Shown here in pieces: positions 31,731-45,130 of a stretch of 64,000 bases of DNA. Below the pieces are notes generated by a model that saw nothing but the letters and a program-made list of their open reading frames with translations, did no database searches and was not told the origin of the DNA. Source of the DNA: Mauremys mutica (lineage: Eukaryota; Chordata; Testudines; Geoemydidae); NCBI RefSeq assembly GCF_020497125.1, contig NC_059075.1, positions 26,882,003 to 26,946,002 on the forward strand. The letters are read 5' to 3'. Position 1 is the first letter of the stretch; each line of letters begins with the position of its first letter. Position numbers and translations under genes: made by a program.

Positions 31731-32584
31731 TGTGAACAAGGGGCAGGCTGTTACAGTCACTCAGAAAGAAGTGATCACTCATATTAAACCAGTGCATTAT
31801 ACACTCAAACCCCAACAGTTCATAATCTGGAAGTCCTCAAGATGGACTCAAATCCAGGTCTGCAAGTGGTGGTGGAAGGCCCTGCCTGTTGACCCATTAG
31901 GCTGTCCAAGTATAGGTGGGTTTGATAATAATGATGAGTGGCATTAAAATTGCACCTTTAATTTAAGATCCCAAATTGCTCAGCAAGCTGATTATTAAAT
32001 TTTAAATACATATAATTCACCCATCACTGAAATGAAGTCACTAATGGTATGGAAGACCTGAAACCTTTGAACAAAGCAAATCAGCATGAATTAGCAGTTC
32101 AGAACAGACAGTGAAGATCACCATGTGAGCAGCTCCAGAGTCCCTCTTCACTCTGATTAGGCAATATGGACACAGAGGGAAGAGTGCCTCCTACTGAGTC
32201 ACCAAAACCAGTGGCTGCAATCTGGTTTTCCCTTGAAGTCCTTCTCTTGACTCGCCCTACTTTGTTTGTGAGAGGTGACCGGGTCATAGCACGGGGCACT
32301 ATCACTGCATCAAGTAAATTCCACCTCATGTTTCCTCCAGTGCAGACTTTCTATCCAGCCATTGTTAAAATGTTGATTTTTATCTCCTAAGAAATAAGTA
32401 CAAATTCTTCACATTTGGAGGATTTAAATATAATTGAGTCATCGGATAATTTACATGCATTAGGAGGTGATAATGTTCAGAGCCAGCAACCCTGAAAGAA
32501 TAGAAGAAAGACCTTATGCTGCTGCTGCTGTTTCTTTTTACAGAACACTTTTAGCAAAGTTCACTAATGACACTTCAAAGTGAA
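31731..32584. other. Unassigned DNA
   Basis: No gene or named repeat was recognised. A short (CTG)n run lies at 32518-32530. Confidence 0.4.
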
Positions 32585-32720
32585 AAACACAGTGCTGGCA
32601 TTAGCACTCTCGCCTCCGGACCAGAAGGTCCTAGCTTCACATCCCACGTCAGGCAATGGGCTCACACGCAGTGCTGACAGTGTAGTGACATACAAGATAA
32701 GTGCTGTACTCACCTTCACA
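32585..32720 (+). repeat. tRNA-related SINE fragment
   Basis: A tRNA-like head 'gcattagcactctcgcctcc' plus 'aaggtcctagcttcacatcc' is followed by 'cacgcagtgctgacagtgta', as in an old reptile SINE with a 'cagtgctgacac' body. The box B position (TAGCTTCACATCCC) is decayed. Confidence 0.5.
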
Positions 32721-33653
32721 GGGCCAACCTGAGGACATACAGGCCTCCTATGAACATCAAAACAGTGGCCTTTTGCCTCCAGAAGAATACTCCAAGTTTC
32801 AAAGCCTGTTCTCAGTGAGGAGACCCTGCTAATTTGGGGCTGTGAGTATGCAGCTATGAAACCATGAGGACTTTGTTTTCTGCATGCTCTTTGCACAGGG
32901 AGACAGAGCAAGGCCCTCTGTGGTTGCAGGACTCACAGGTGCCCCACTTCCTCACAGGTGTGTCTGCTTTGGTTGACGTTAAACCAAGACCTTCCCTGCC
33001 CAGCTCAGCTCAGCTCTGCTGGGTGGAAGGACCCATCCCCCTTCTGGAAAAGGGCAGAGAGAACCATGGTGTCCAGCCCCAGCAGTTCCTCCCTCAGTAA
33101 TCAAGTGCTTTCCAGGAGGGACCAGCCTAACACAGCTGACTCTACCCTGCTAACTCCTCCCAGGCTTAATCAATGAAGGGGAAAACACAGAACCTATTGC
33201 CTCTTCTTGTCCCAGGGAAAGTGAGTTTAGTTTTCTTCCCACTGTGAAAGCTTTTTTTAAAATCACATCACTCAGAATCTGCTTACTTTGCCCTCTGGGT
33301 CTGAATGCACTTCTGCAGCTCCTCAGATTGGTGATATTCACTCAGGCATGACAGGCCCATGCAAGCACCCATACTGGAGCTGCATGGAGACAGGGCCTGG
33401 GTGCAGAAACTATGCACCTGCTCCACACCACAGACAGGGTGTCAGCCTTGCATAGGCTGAGACACCAGCTATGTGGGTGGACCTAGATAAGAGCCATTTA
33501 TATGCACTGATCCCAACATGCCACACAAGGCATGTAGAGCTCCAGCAGGTGCTATAGCCAATTGATTAGAATAGCAGCCATGCAGGATACTGCACTGAAA
33601 CCTTGCTTCTGGGTGAGGTGGAGGATGGATTTCACCTCCCTAAGGCCTGCATG
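32721..33653. other. Unassigned DNA
   Basis: No gene is supported. The GAGGACTTTGTTTTC and CTCAGCTCAGCTCAG patches are unremarkable. Confidence 0.4.

Positions 33654-33692
<39 letters not shown>
33654..33692. repeat. Compound (CT)n(CA)n microsatellite
   Basis: About ten CT units run directly into about ten CA units. Confidence 0.95.
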
Positions 33693-33693
<1 letters not shown>

Positions 33694-33829
33694 CATTCCT
33701 TAGTAGGGTGAAATTAATATCCCCTGGGGTGCAAGCAAACCTGGGCTGATTTTAAGGGGATATCTAGGAAATTAATACAATAAAAACAAACTTATGTACT
33801 AACACATATTAATTCTCTCTCTCCCATAT

Positions 33830-34040
33830 AGAACCATATAAATGTAGGACTGGAAGGTACCTCAGTAGGTCCATCTAGTCCAGTCCCCTGCACTGAGGCA
33901 GGACTGATTATCATCCAGACCATCCCCGACAGGTGTTTGTCTAACCTGCTCTTAACATTTCCAATGATGGAGATTCCACAACCTCCCGAGGTAATTTGTT
34001 CCAGTGCTTAACTACCCTTCTTTCCAGGAACATAAATACT
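33830..34040 (-). mobile_element. CR1 LINE 3' end, antisense
   Basis: Antisense CR1 tail: 'aatgtaggactggaaggtac', 'ctcagtaggtccatctagtc', 'cagtcccctgcactgaggca' and 'acctgctcttaac'. It mirrors the tail of the plus-strand copy at 51400-51550. About 210 bp, with no coding remainder. Confidence 0.9.
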
Positions 34041-35325
34041 TCTGTTTATGCAGAGATTCTAGTTAACCATACACTATAAAGGTTTTGGACCAAACTCTTC
34101 CCTCAGCTACAGCTGTCAATGAAATGCCACGGCTGTACTAGGAACAAAATCTGACCCGGAATTCACTGAATGTGTTGATATTTGTAACTGTAAGTGAAAC
34201 CCTTTTAAAGAAACAGCCCACCCAGCTGTCCCTGCTCTGCTGATACAATACCAGTTTTTCAGGGTTGGTACCAAGTACATTAGTAAATTCACCAGTTTCC
34301 CAGTAACCTCATGGTGGGTTCCTGACAAAGGCTCCATTGCCTCTCTCCTCTAGTCCTTTATTAACTCTCCTGACCCTCCTTATCTTCCCAGTGTTATTGA
34401 CATTCAGGGTTGTCCTATTTGAATTGCATCCATTTCTCTCTCCGGCTTGAATGCTGGAGGGTCTGGAGTAATTGCTATAAGCATTAAAGTTATCATGCAA
34501 ATAAAACGTCTGCTGCAAAAGACTTTCTCATGCCTTCACTCTTCAGTGGGTTTCCCTCAGCTAGAGGAAGTGCTTTTGCTTTCAGTAGTACATATACTCT
34601 TGGCAAAGTTCTGTTTTCCATGCTTTGCTGAACTCCTGAACACAGATGTCCCATTTGTGTTTCATTAGTACATCAGCCTCTCTGAGGCTTTCGACCTCTG
34701 CACTAGGCAATAATTACCTGGCTCAGACCCATTCCCTCACCAGCTGGCCTGGGAGCTGCTCTGCTCAGACCAGGGCTCTCTCTGCTGTCAGCCCTTTCCA
34801 GTCAACTGGACAGCTCAATCAGCAGAAAATATCAAATATGGTCATTGTTTGAGCTCAGCCAGCATTGTTTCTGCTTGATCTGACAATGCAGCTCCAAAGA
34901 AAGATTATGCTTCTCAAAGTCGAGACAAGGGAAAGTGGAACTGGGGCATCAAGAGCTGAGAACGGTTTGCTGAATTTGGAAAACTCTTTCTTCAGGCAGT
35001 TTGTTTTAAACACCTCCTCCCTGACCACTTTCACTTCCCTTCCCCCCTGTCCAAAGATTCTAGACTGGAAGGAGCTCTTATTTCGCTTTAGCAATGCCAG
35101 GAGAAATGGCTAACACGGGTGGCAAAAAACAGATCTGACAATATTTTTATTTCATGAAGGGGATTGCAGGGAAAAAAGTCTGGAAGGAAACTAGTTGTAA
35201 GAGGGCAGCATAGGTCACATTAACACTTTTCTTTGGGCTGCATTGATCACAGGGCCCGATTGGCAAGGTTTGATTTAAACAGTCACATTCTCAATGTGGG
35301 CTGCCAACTGCCAGCTGGCCTAAGA
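34041..35325. other. Unassigned DNA
   Basis: No gene is supported. The opposing open frames at 34855-35113 overlap and carry no recognised domain. Confidence 0.4.
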
Positions 35326-35505
35326 GACCAGGATTCTGTTCCTGACTTTGCTGCAGACTCACTGTATCTCCTTAGACAAGTCACTTAACCCAGTTTCCCT
35401 ATCTATAAAATGTGGATAAAATGTATCTCTACATACCTCCCGGTGGAATTCCGAGGCTTAGTATTTGTAAAGGACTTTGAGATCCTTATAAAGACAGAAC
35501 TGATG
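35326..35505 (+). repeat. MIR-like SINE
   Basis: The order 'ccaggattctgttcctgact', 'tagacaagtcacttaaccca', 'gtttccctatctataaaatg' and 'taaaggactttgagatcctt' is a near full-length sense copy. Confidence 0.85.
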
Positions 35506-36059
35506 TTCATGTGGACAACCACACGGTATTGTTATTTTATACTTGCTTCTCCAGGGCAAAGAAAGAGGGCAGCAGCTCCTTCACCAAGACCACAGACCAC
35601 ACAGAAGTCAGTAATTCTCAGCTCTGTGCCCAGATCAGGAAGTGACACTCCTGGCCTCTACACCCCAAGTTACTAGACAGTGCCTACAGCTGAAGGGCTT
35701 CTGCTAATATGTGCAAGCTCTGTTGGGGCAGGTGAAAGTGGACTTCAGATTGGGACCAATTTTCATGCAGATGAAATGAATAGAGTCCCTGCAGCCGCTG
35801 TTCCAGCCTACAGACCCAAATAGCGGCCATGGCCTCCTTACACCACTTGTGCAGGGTATTGGAGCCCCTGGAAAAATGTGACCCCTGTGACTTCCTCCCC
35901 TGGCCCACCTTCTCTGTGCTGTCCCAGGGCACAGGGCCACCACGTATGGCCTCACTGCTAGCAGCCTCCTTCACATGCTCCCAATTCAGGGGACACTAAG
36001 GGTGGGAGGATCTCATGCAGGCCAGAGCAAAATTCATCTTAGAAATCACCTTGATCAAT
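35506..36059. other. Unassigned DNA
   Basis: No gene or named repeat was recognised. Overlapping minus frames at 35684-35974 have no domain signature. Confidence 0.4.
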
Positions 36060-36490
36060 GGTGTTTCAGCCCTCATATAGATTGTGCCAATCACAACATG
36101 TCTTCTATTCTTCTTGTATCCTGGCCTTCCTTCTCCATGTGTGGCCATGTCTTTTCACGATGAAATCTTCCCATCTCCTTGGAGGTCAGCTGAGTGGTCA
36201 TTTCAGTTCCCGTGGGTACCACTCAGTGACAGCTGCAGTCCATTGATTGTCAGTGAGCCTTGTTATATGCCCGGCCCATCACATTTTATTGTACCTGCTT
36301 TCAACAACGATGTCCTGCACTCCACCCTGCTGTCTGATCACTTCATTGGGGACTCAGTCATGGATTGAAATCCCCAGAATTCTTTCCATCGCCCTCTCCA
36401 TGTAGGAGACCATCAGTTGCTCCTCTCTCTTTTGCTGCCGTACAACATTGCTGGCAGTACTGTTGAGTTGAAGAGATTGGTGTGTGTTGC
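36060..36490 (-). pseudogene. RTE-like non-LTR retrotransposon ORF2 C-terminal remnant
   Basis: Minus-strand translations across two or three frames give 'RAMERILGISIHD', 'PNEVIRQQ', 'WAGHI' and 'DNQWTAAVTEWYPREL', then 'RRWEDFIVK'. This order (LG-I...D...N-x-x-I-R ... WAGH ... D-N-R-W-T-x-A-V-x-x-W-x-P-R) is the C-terminal signature of RTE-clade LINEs, after the RT domain. Stops and a frameshift separate the pieces, so it is an old dead copy. Confidence 0.7.
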
Positions 36491-37494
36491 CTTGTTGATT
36501 TTTCCTTGGAGGACATCCTTGATAGAATTGAATGCTTGTATCTTAGAAATGCTTAGGTTTAAAATCTATATAATAGAAACACACTTCAGTTACATTCTCC
36601 ATATACAATAACTATCTTAATGAACCTACATTAAGGGAAACCAGAGTGTCTCACAAAGCAAAGGATGAAGGAGACAGAAGAATGTGACAGGTAACAAAGA
36701 GGAAAATTTAGTCGTTCAAACCTAGATTTCAGCAAACACCCAAAATCTATGCTGTTCATGAGTTAGAGGATGATCATACTGAGAAGAAGCCACAGACAGA
36801 AGATCAACCAACTAGTGGTATAAAGACACAAGGATATGACCAGTGATCCGACTGCCAGAAGCGAGCAGCACAGTCCTGGATCTCTCTGATTTGGATAAAG
36901 AAAACAGCATGGTTTGCTGGTTCCTAAATCAATGGCAGATATTAGAAGAAGAGCACCCAGATGCTCCGGAAGAATGCTGAGGAATTTCTATTTGTCAGAG
37001 TACCTTATAGTCCCATGTAGTCCCGGAAACAAAGGGCATGAGTCGGTGTATATGATAGAATGAGACTACTTTAGGAACTGGTAAAGAAAAGAGAAGAGAG
37101 AGTTGACACTAACGATCCTGTAAGTGCCTCAGACAAATGAAGCTAGAAAACGATTCTGGAGACCAAACAATGGTGGGGAATCATATATCATTGGAATATC
37201 TTTTGTGATGAGGTAACTGCTTAGAGTGGATGGTTGCCACTTAAGCGGATGGAGTACCAGGTTGCTGGCTTCAAAAGCAGCACTCACCTAAAAGTAGGAT
37301 TTCTTCTAGGTACAAAGGAGTGAGGCTCTCATCTCACTAAAAAAATCCTCCAAGGTCTCTACTTTTAATATTAAGAAAAGATGTTCTGCAACAAATGATG
37401 AATAATAATTTTTGAAGGAATATTAACATATAGGATGCAAGTGCCTCTTCACAAATGGAAAAATGGAGGAATGTGGGAAATAAGCCAGAACAGC
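36491..37494. other. Unassigned DNA
   Basis: No gene is supported. 36660-37100 is purine-rich. It might be the upstream body of an old LINE, but I see no domain motif. Confidence 0.35.
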
Positions 37495-37604
37495 TATAAA
37501 GGATAGTGAGTGATGGATAATATGATCTTGTGGGCCTAATGGAAACTTGGTGGGATGAGTGTCATAATTGGAATGTCAATATTGATGGGTTCAATCTATG
37601 CAGG
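37495..37604 (+). pseudogene. CR1 LINE endonuclease fragment
   Basis: The plus-strand frame reads 'DLVGLMETWWDECHNWNVN' followed by 'IDGFNLCR'. It corresponds to the APE-type endonuclease region of CR1 ORF2 (the ITETWWD...W...I-x-G-Y-x-L-F-R block), which includes the conserved catalytic Glu-Thr-Trp-Trp segment. It stops where a MIR-like sequence starts. The region to about 38460 is A-rich and may be further decayed CR1 body. Confidence 0.65.
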
Positions 37605-37735
37605 ATAAAACAACAACAATACTTAGCAATGGTACAGGGCTTTTCATCTTCAAAGCTCACTAACTAATTAATCTGCACAACACCCTTGTGAGGCAGGTAA
37701 GTCTTATTGTTGTTATCCTATAGGAGAAGGCAAGC
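37605..37735 (-). repeat. MIR-like SINE tail, antisense
   Basis: The phrases 'cttagcaatggtacagggct', 'atcttcaaagctca' and 'ctaattaatctgcacaacac', then 'ccttgtgaggcaggtaagtc', are the antisense tail and core of MIR. Confidence 0.65.
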
Positions 37736-38519
37736 ACAGGAAGAAGAGGGGGAAGGTGGTACCATGAGCCAGAAGTGTTTACAAAACCAGTGAGCTGTAA
37801 TTTGATAATGGAGTGGGTGGGGGCAAAGTCAAATCCACGAATGCAGCAAAAGGGCTGGGGCATCCTAAAAGGCACCACAATTCAGGCACAACAAACTAAT
37901 TCCACTCTAAATGGAAAAAAGCCAGGAGCAAGAAATACAAGAGCAAGGAATTTGGTCCTCCTTCTAGATCAGAGGACAAATCAAGGGATAAGGATTCAAG
38001 CAATAGACAGTGGGGTATGGTTTGCATTAGAAAGAAAAGGGCAGCAAAAAAGCACAGCAGACTGAGTTAATTCCAGCCAAGTGGGGCTAAAAGGAATAAT
38101 GGGATTTCACAAACATACCCGATAGGAAAACACTACCACAGAGATAGTAGGTTTATGCACACACTGAAACTAAGGGCCAGCGACCATGGGCATTCATTCT
38201 AAAATGACTGAGCTATTAAATTGGACTTTAACAAGAAAAAATGAAGCCTAGATCTATGGACAATTAAGAACTAGCAAAAACCTTGTCAACAGAGCTAGTG
38301 ATAAAATTTGGAATGCAAGGATGAAACTTGGATCAATTGTATATATAAATAGTGACTGGCTCACGTCACATGAACCCCTTGAACTGGGATGAATCAGCTA
38401 AGGAAATTACTGAATTATTGGCTGTTACATTTTAAATGCCCAGCACTGCTGGAAATTTCATTTCAGGAGTTTCAAGTTGGAGTCTCAAAAATCCAGAATC
38501 ATAAAATTATTGGGTATTT
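37736..38519. other. Unassigned A-rich DNA
   Basis: A purine-rich stretch; possibly decayed LINE body (see the CR1 endonuclease fragment to the left). No motif was recognised. Confidence 0.35.
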
Positions 38520-38622
38520 CAGAAGATGGTGACTGTAACCTTTCCATTTCTCCATCTGTAAAATGGGGATAAGATCACAGTTGTGAAAGGCCCTATACAA
38601 CAGCAAAGTATTAATTATTAGA
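38520..38622 (+). repeat. MIR-like SINE tail
   Basis: 'TTTCTCCATCTGTAAAATGG', then 'ggataagatcaca' and 'gtgaaaggccctatacaaca' with 'gtattaattatta': the 3' half of a sense MIR. Confidence 0.75.
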
Positions 38623-40069
38623 AAATAAATCTTGCTGAGATTCATACATAGACACAAGGATAATTTGTCCCTGAGCCCAGCCTATGTTACAGAATGGCAT
38701 TATAACAACATCTTTATAGTTTTATCTTCCAAAAGGGAAGCCAGGCAGATTATGGTAAGGAAGGCCAGTGGCAGAATTAACTAAGGGGAAACAATCAGGG
38801 GTGAGGAGCCCTCGAAGGCTGTACATTCTCTACCAGCTTGGACCTAGATTTTGTGATAAAACTGTCCCCCATCTGGACCCTAAGTGGAGTTGCAGATTCT
38901 CTCTGTTTGGGAGTGTAGAGGTTCAGCTGTGAAACATTTCTCAGAGAGCCGGCTTTGCATTTTTGGTTTGATCTGCCAAAAAAAACAACATTTTTTATTC
39001 CCTTTCCCCTCCCAAATTTAGCAGTTTCCCTTCCCACCCCTCTCACCCTCCCTGCATCACAACACTGTGGACAGGGGCAGCCTAAGAATTTTGGGGAAGG
39101 TTAGCAAGCTGCTGCTTGGGGATACACCCCACATGTAATAGAGCTATTTTACACATGAAGCATGTGTAATGACTTTTTTTTGTTTTGGTGTTCTCTGCCA
39201 CCGGCTGCAGTGGAGGGGGAATCCACTTACTTGTACCTTTCAACCCTTGAAATCAGCTCTTACACTCATTTATGTTTTCCAGGCTATTTTTGCAAGGAGA
39301 GGAGTGAGAAACTTGCTTTTGGATTTTAAATGAAAAGTGAGTCTCCTTTCTATGTCTAGTTCCCCCAAATCTGGGAGGAACTGGGGCCTGGGCTCTGTGG
39401 GGCTTGAGAGCTCTTTCTGCTTTTCCAACACAAAATGAAAGCCGCTCCACAGAATGAACCAGTAGCATAGGATGTTTTCAAGATCCGTGTGTTTTTCCTC
39501 ACTGGAGTGACCTTTATGGAGCTACCAAAGCTGCTGCAAACTTGCTGCTGCAAGTGTCCCCTGCAACTACATTATAATTTCACACTGAGTCTGTCCATTA
39601 TCAGCAGATAGCACACAAGGGATTGCCACAGCAATTACACAGATTTAAAAGGTGCATAAAAAGCATGCAACTTGTCCCCTGCTGCTTCCTCTGGGCTGCA
39701 TGATGCCTCCACTTGTGCTCTGCAGTATTTGGAAAACACTGTTGTATATCCATACAGAAGGTACTAAATCAGGAAGGGGAGTGTCTAATGCAATGTGAGG
39801 AGTTCTATGGCACAATTTGCCACATTCTCTAACCTTGATAAATTGATGCTGTCTCAAGGCACAGTAGTACTCTCCCCCCTCTAACCATGATGGTACATTG
39901 CACACACTGGGCGCTATAGACTCAGAGTCATGCTACTTTCTGATACAATAAGACAGCCATGTTGGATAGATGCTTTCAAATAAAACGTTGCATGCTGAAG
40001 TGTGTAGTCTTCCCCAAACCACCCCTACACGAAAAATGAAGGCAGGTACAAAGTGGCCTGTTTTATACA
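38623..40069. other. Unassigned DNA
   Basis: No gene or named repeat is supported. Open frames at 39253-39553 and 39645-39905 are uncharacterised and likely chance. Confidence 0.4.
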
Positions 40070-40071
40070 TA

Positions 40072-40206
40072 CACCTCTACCTCGATATAACACTGTCCTC
40101 AGGAGCCAAAAAAATCTTACTTCGTTATATCGAACTTGCTTTGATCCACCGCCGGAGCGCAGCTTTACCGCATTATATCGGGTCGCGTTATTTTGGGGTA
40201 GAGGTG
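40072..40206. mobile_element. Mariner/Tc1-type MITE
   Basis: The ends are CACCTCTACCTCGATATAAC and (reverse-complemented) CACCTCTACCCCAAAATAAC, matching at 16 of 20 positions. They are flanked by TA on both sides (40070-40071 and 40207-40208), the target duplication of Tc1/mariner elements. The interior has CGTTATATCG and CATTATATCGGG blocks forming further inverted repeats. 135 bp, non-coding. Confidence 0.85.
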
Positions 40207-40208
40207 TA

Positions 40209-43200
40209 TTAGGTATGGCCCTCACTGTGGCAAAGTGTGGACACCTGGATAGTTCTGATAGGAAAGAAATCCCTCTTTTCCTTATTACATAATTGAGAAG
40301 TCTTAACTTACACATTATGGGAAAGGCTTATTGACTTAATAAACTGCTTCACTACTGTGGAAAAAAAATCAGATCTTCTCCTTGGGGAGAAAAATATATT
40401 TTCTGTGCTTTTCCTTGAGTGAACTGTATAGATGAACCATGTGTAGGTTGATCTGAGTAATCTTTAAAAAAAAGATTGAGACCCGAATTTTGGAGTATGT
40501 GCTTTTGTGCTATTCAATACCACTGATACAGACGGGTAAGGTTGAAGTTCAAGGCAAGCATGGAGAAGTGTAATTTCTCCCTGCACAGTCACAAATAAAA
40601 TAAGGTTCAGCTCTACAGGATTAAATTAATTAAAGATGGATCTTGTGCTTGATGGTAGTTGATAGAACTGGAGTTTGTAGTGCTTGTATCATGAACATAA
40701 GTGGACATCTCTAGTGGTTAGCTAGTATTTTCTTTATACTCCTGAGTGTTTGCTATGGCACACAAATGTTAACTGGTTTTATCACACAGTCATCATATCT
40801 CCTTTCTTTCTACTATTCAAGGTGTCGCTATTGCAAGATGATTTTACTATCAGCTCAAGATTCTATCTGCTTTATTGGGGGTGGGGTGTGTGTGGAAGGA
40901 TAGCTCTCTGTTATCTATGCTGTTAACCGTTAGTCTCTCCAGTCCTCAAAACACCAGAATTTTTTTTTTTTTTTAAAGCTGCATGTTAAAAATTGCAAGC
41001 AAGAAATAGCCACACATTCCCTTGAATAAACTGTGAACAGCTTGGAAGGAAATACATGCAGTGTGAGTGTTTATCTGGAAAATTCAGACCTTATGACACG
41101 CACCATAAGATTAAGCAAAGAGTCTTCCAAAGGTGACTTTAAAGTTGAAACCATAAGATTTAATCTAACCTAAAAATGAAACAATTTTACCAAGAGCTGC
41201 AAAGTTTGTATTGCTGTTCAAAGCAAGGACATTTCCTCAAGCATGTTCTGAACACTAGAGTTTCCTATACAAGGGGGACTGGGGATACTGGAACCATACA
41301 AATAAATGCCTTTTAACTTTTCTTCTTCTCCCTTGTTTTTGAGTAAATATTAAGAGAAAAAGATTTTTTCCTCCTTTTTAAATACAAGAATCCATTTGAG
41401 AGTTTCATTTGTAGCCTCACAGTGTTTAGTAACTAACATTAAGGAGGTCTGGCATTTGGAAGGTTAATTTTCTTATAAAAACTGTACGAAATCCTAATTT
41501 TGCAGAGTAGCAATTTGGAAAAAAAAAAATCAGCAATGGGAAAATGTTGGTTATGCAGCACTAGACATTCAGTACTCAGGGGATCAATTATAAAAACACT
41601 CATTCAGCTATTTCTATTCAAATGAACACCTGAAGAGGAGGTCTCAATGGTTTTAAAAGTGTGTGGATATTACTGGATAAATGTTAGTCCAATAAAAGAG
41701 ATCATCATCTGCTATTTGTGTGCATTTAAGTTGACACTAAAAAGATCTTTGTGGAGTATTGCTGCTTCTTTTTCTTTTTGTGTGTGCATCTTTTATCTCA
41801 TATTCCCTTAACACTTTGTGAACTGAAGAAAACAGACCAAATGAGCTGTTCTTTAAGATTAAAGGGGCAGCGTTTAGTTGAACACACCTGAATGTGGAAG
41901 GAGTCTGTTTCCCTCACACTTATGAATATGTAATGATGTGCTTGGAGGCACAGTCACGAACCCCTAATAAGAATTCACGAGTCTGTGTTTGAAAACAGAC
42001 ATTTGCATTTGCCCTCTGGTCACACTACATGGGTCATTCTTATTCAAAAATTTATTTGCCTTATTTTTACATTCTCAACTCCCTCTCTTTGCCACCTCAA
42101 ACTATTTTCTCATTTCTAGGTTTTATTTTGAGCAAAATTAAGAAGATGGATAAAACCTCCAGAACAGTCAAAATTCAATTAGAGAGCGCTTATTCAGGAA
42201 TGTATATATTTATACATGCAAGTGGAATGTGTATTCCATTGTTTGCTTGCCTTGAAATGTTTGTCTATTTCATGAAGCTTACAGAAATCTCTGAAAAGGG
42301 CTTAGGTAAAAAGCAACATGGGCACATAAAACATAGAATTTACCAAGCCAAAAATAGAACGGTCAAGGAAATGATATAAATCAATCTATACTTAGGATAT
42401 ACTTTTTAAATTTGTGTAAATACACTGAGAACAGTATCATCCAAAGACAAATCCAAAGAGTATCATAAAGGTTAACATAGTGTGCTAATATGTAATATAC
42501 TGGACTACCAGCTTTGAAGATATGGTAAACCAGGGGGGGAATAGCAGGCTGTTAAGACTGGCACTTAATGAGAATATTGTATTTCTATTATAAATTTCTT
42601 GCATAAATAGCTTTCAATGTGTCATTGTGAAATATACCCATGAAGGCATTATTTTGGTTTTTGCACTTTCAGGACCAACACATAGTAGTTCTATAAGGGG
42701 CTGGAGGAAGAAAGCTTGTTAAATCTATTCCTACAGCTTCAAATAATTAAAGACTTTTTTTTTAAATTGTTTCTTTCAATTCCACCCCCACCCTTTTTTT
42801 TCCTGCTTTCTAATAGAAGTACGTTACCTATCATCTGATAGGCCTGATTCTTGTGTCAGAGTTCATATTGTATGTGTAAGTATGAGCCAAACACTGTGAG
42901 AAGAAAAGAATAGAATGTATTTATATACAATCGCATGACTGGGCTATTGTAAATTACCGTAAACAATTTCAGATGTTCAGTATCAAATCACCACGTTAAC
43001 GTTTACACATTCTAACACCCTACTGCAGATTGCACCATCACTTTGCTAAGGGTCAGCGGAAGTTAAATACCAATCCCAAATCAGGGGAGATTTTGAAACA
43101 TTTTCAGTCTAAAAGTAGTATGTCTAACTACATTCTTTCTGAAGAGACATTTAACTTTACTTGTAGAAATGCTGATGTATTTATATCTACTCATATATAA

Positions 43201-44954
43201 AACAATACACACGCCCCCATTTATCCATAGATATATAAGGAGGGGTCTAATTATACTTTTTGTACATTTCGTAGACTTTGCATTGCTATCACAAGTATGA
43301 CTTTGGTAGGAGAAAGACTCCATTGTGACAGCAATAGTTAAAGAGCAAACCTTTATTTCAGATCTAATAGTGACACCTGCAGTTGAGCCCAACACACTGA
43401 CGTGCAAACATTTTAAAATTAAAAACATATAGACATATTCTGAATCAAACTGTTCCACCCATACACATCTCCTGCTTAATTACACGGATGTACCTAAAAT
43501 TTGCCTCTCCCAATTGGCAGCACTATTAGCATCCACCAGCATGATTCAGCTTTTTTCCTGTAAGGCAAACGGCCTGCCATAATGTGTATAAATAGACTAA
43601 AAAAACATTCCCATGGCTGCTCAGGGGAGGATAGCTACCCATGCACACGCATATCCACAGATTCTTCCTGAAGAAACACCCATTTAAGAAACAGTCAATT
43701 GTATTCTCCACCTGAATTCCCTGCCATATGAACTAGACATTTAATCATCTTTTTGTGCAGTGCAATATAACATTTTTGTGTTTGGTCTGAAAAAGGACTG
43801 TGGGTTTAGACGACAAGATGATTCTCCTGCACTTACCCCCCCCTCCCTTATTTTTGGTGACAGAAGCCCATGAGTATCAGTAAGTGTGGCCTCTGTCTCT
43901 GCTCCCCTCCTCTTTCCCAGATGCTCCAAGGACAGTGGATTTTTACCCCTTCACTCATTCTTTTCCACCTATTGTTTAAAGTGTACCAGAAAGCTAAAAG
44001 GAAGAAAATCCTATTAAAGTTCTTATTTTTCATTGTTGTTTTAGAGACTATTGCTAAGGGGGCCTGGATTCACATATGAATAAAAATTAGAAGGTAAACC
44101 TTGATCTATTATTTGTTTTCCTCTTTCGCTGTTTATTATTCTGCTTCATCACAAAGCCTGTGATAGAGAACATGCACCTATCTCAACATCTTAAAAGCAG
44201 ACATTGCAAGTGAAGGCAAAGCCACCACTTTGCTACAGAATAAGCATATTCCTTTTTTACTATCAATCTTATTGACCCACTTTCACTGCAACAGAAAGAT
44301 TCTAACAAAGTTCAATACCCCCCCACCCCTAAACACTGTATGAATGAATTTGATTCTCTCCTTATGGATTTGCTTTACAGCTCTTATATCCATTTCTTCC
44401 TGCATGTAAATGTCTGCAAGTTTGTGTTTATATGCGTGTGAGAATGAACAAAAAGATTTCTTTATAACTTTTCTCAATATTCTGCTGATTGCTAGTTCAG
44501 TAGCAGATGTGCTATGCTTAATGGTGCATATACAAGAAGCATTCCCTAATCCCTAAATGAACTTCTTATCTCTAAATAGATACAGGACAAGCTATATAAA
44601 CTCAATTTAGTCACTAGGCTATTAAATCTAACAGAACTGAAAAGTGATAAAATATTGTTAAAGCCAAGCACCTGTTAGCAAATACTTAACATACTAATAA
44701 AATTAAACAAAACCTTGATGACCACAAGTAAAAACAAAGCAGTTACAAGCCCACAGATTCATTTCTTCTATCATTTGCACCCCATTTACTCGTAACAGAA
44801 ATACATATATACAGTTCCAAGCAAACTCTTCCGGGTTTGCTAGCGCCACAGTGTGTTAGTCATAATTCATTGCCAAAAAATGAACTGTCTTTAGCCTTCC
44901 TAGCTTTGCATGAATGCAGATGGGTCTATTACAGGATTTAAGAGAAATGCATGA
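40209..44954. other. Repeat-poor AT-rich intergenic DNA
   Basis: Almost 4.7 kb without a repeat or gene I can name. The longest frames (42029-42379 plus, 116 codons; 43081-43458 minus, 125 codons) show no domain, signal or splice context, and their residue content follows the AT-rich base composition. T and A runs lie at 40960-40975, 41519-41529 and 42759-42764. Confidence 0.5.
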
Positions 44955-45130
44955 CAGGAAGTGTCATCTACTGGTTGGAGCTCAAAACTAGGAAGCCCAA
45001 CTCTGATAGTTCCAGCTGCGACACTGACTTTCTTTGTGACTTAGGGCAAGTCATTTAACATCTGCACCTGCATTTCCTTTTTTTAAGAATGGGAATATTC
45101 ATCTACCTTATAGCTGTGCCCTCAAGATCT
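44955..45130 (+). repeat. MIR-like SINE
   Basis: 'GTTCCAGCTGCGACACTGAC', 'tgtgacttagggcaagtcat' and 'ttaacatctgcacctgcatt', then 'gaatgggaatattcatctac'. This is a sense copy lacking its far tail. Confidence 0.8.

Noticed and set aside
42029..42379. Plus-strand frame of 116 codons
   Set aside because: Composition follows AT-rich sequence; no domain or homologue recognised.
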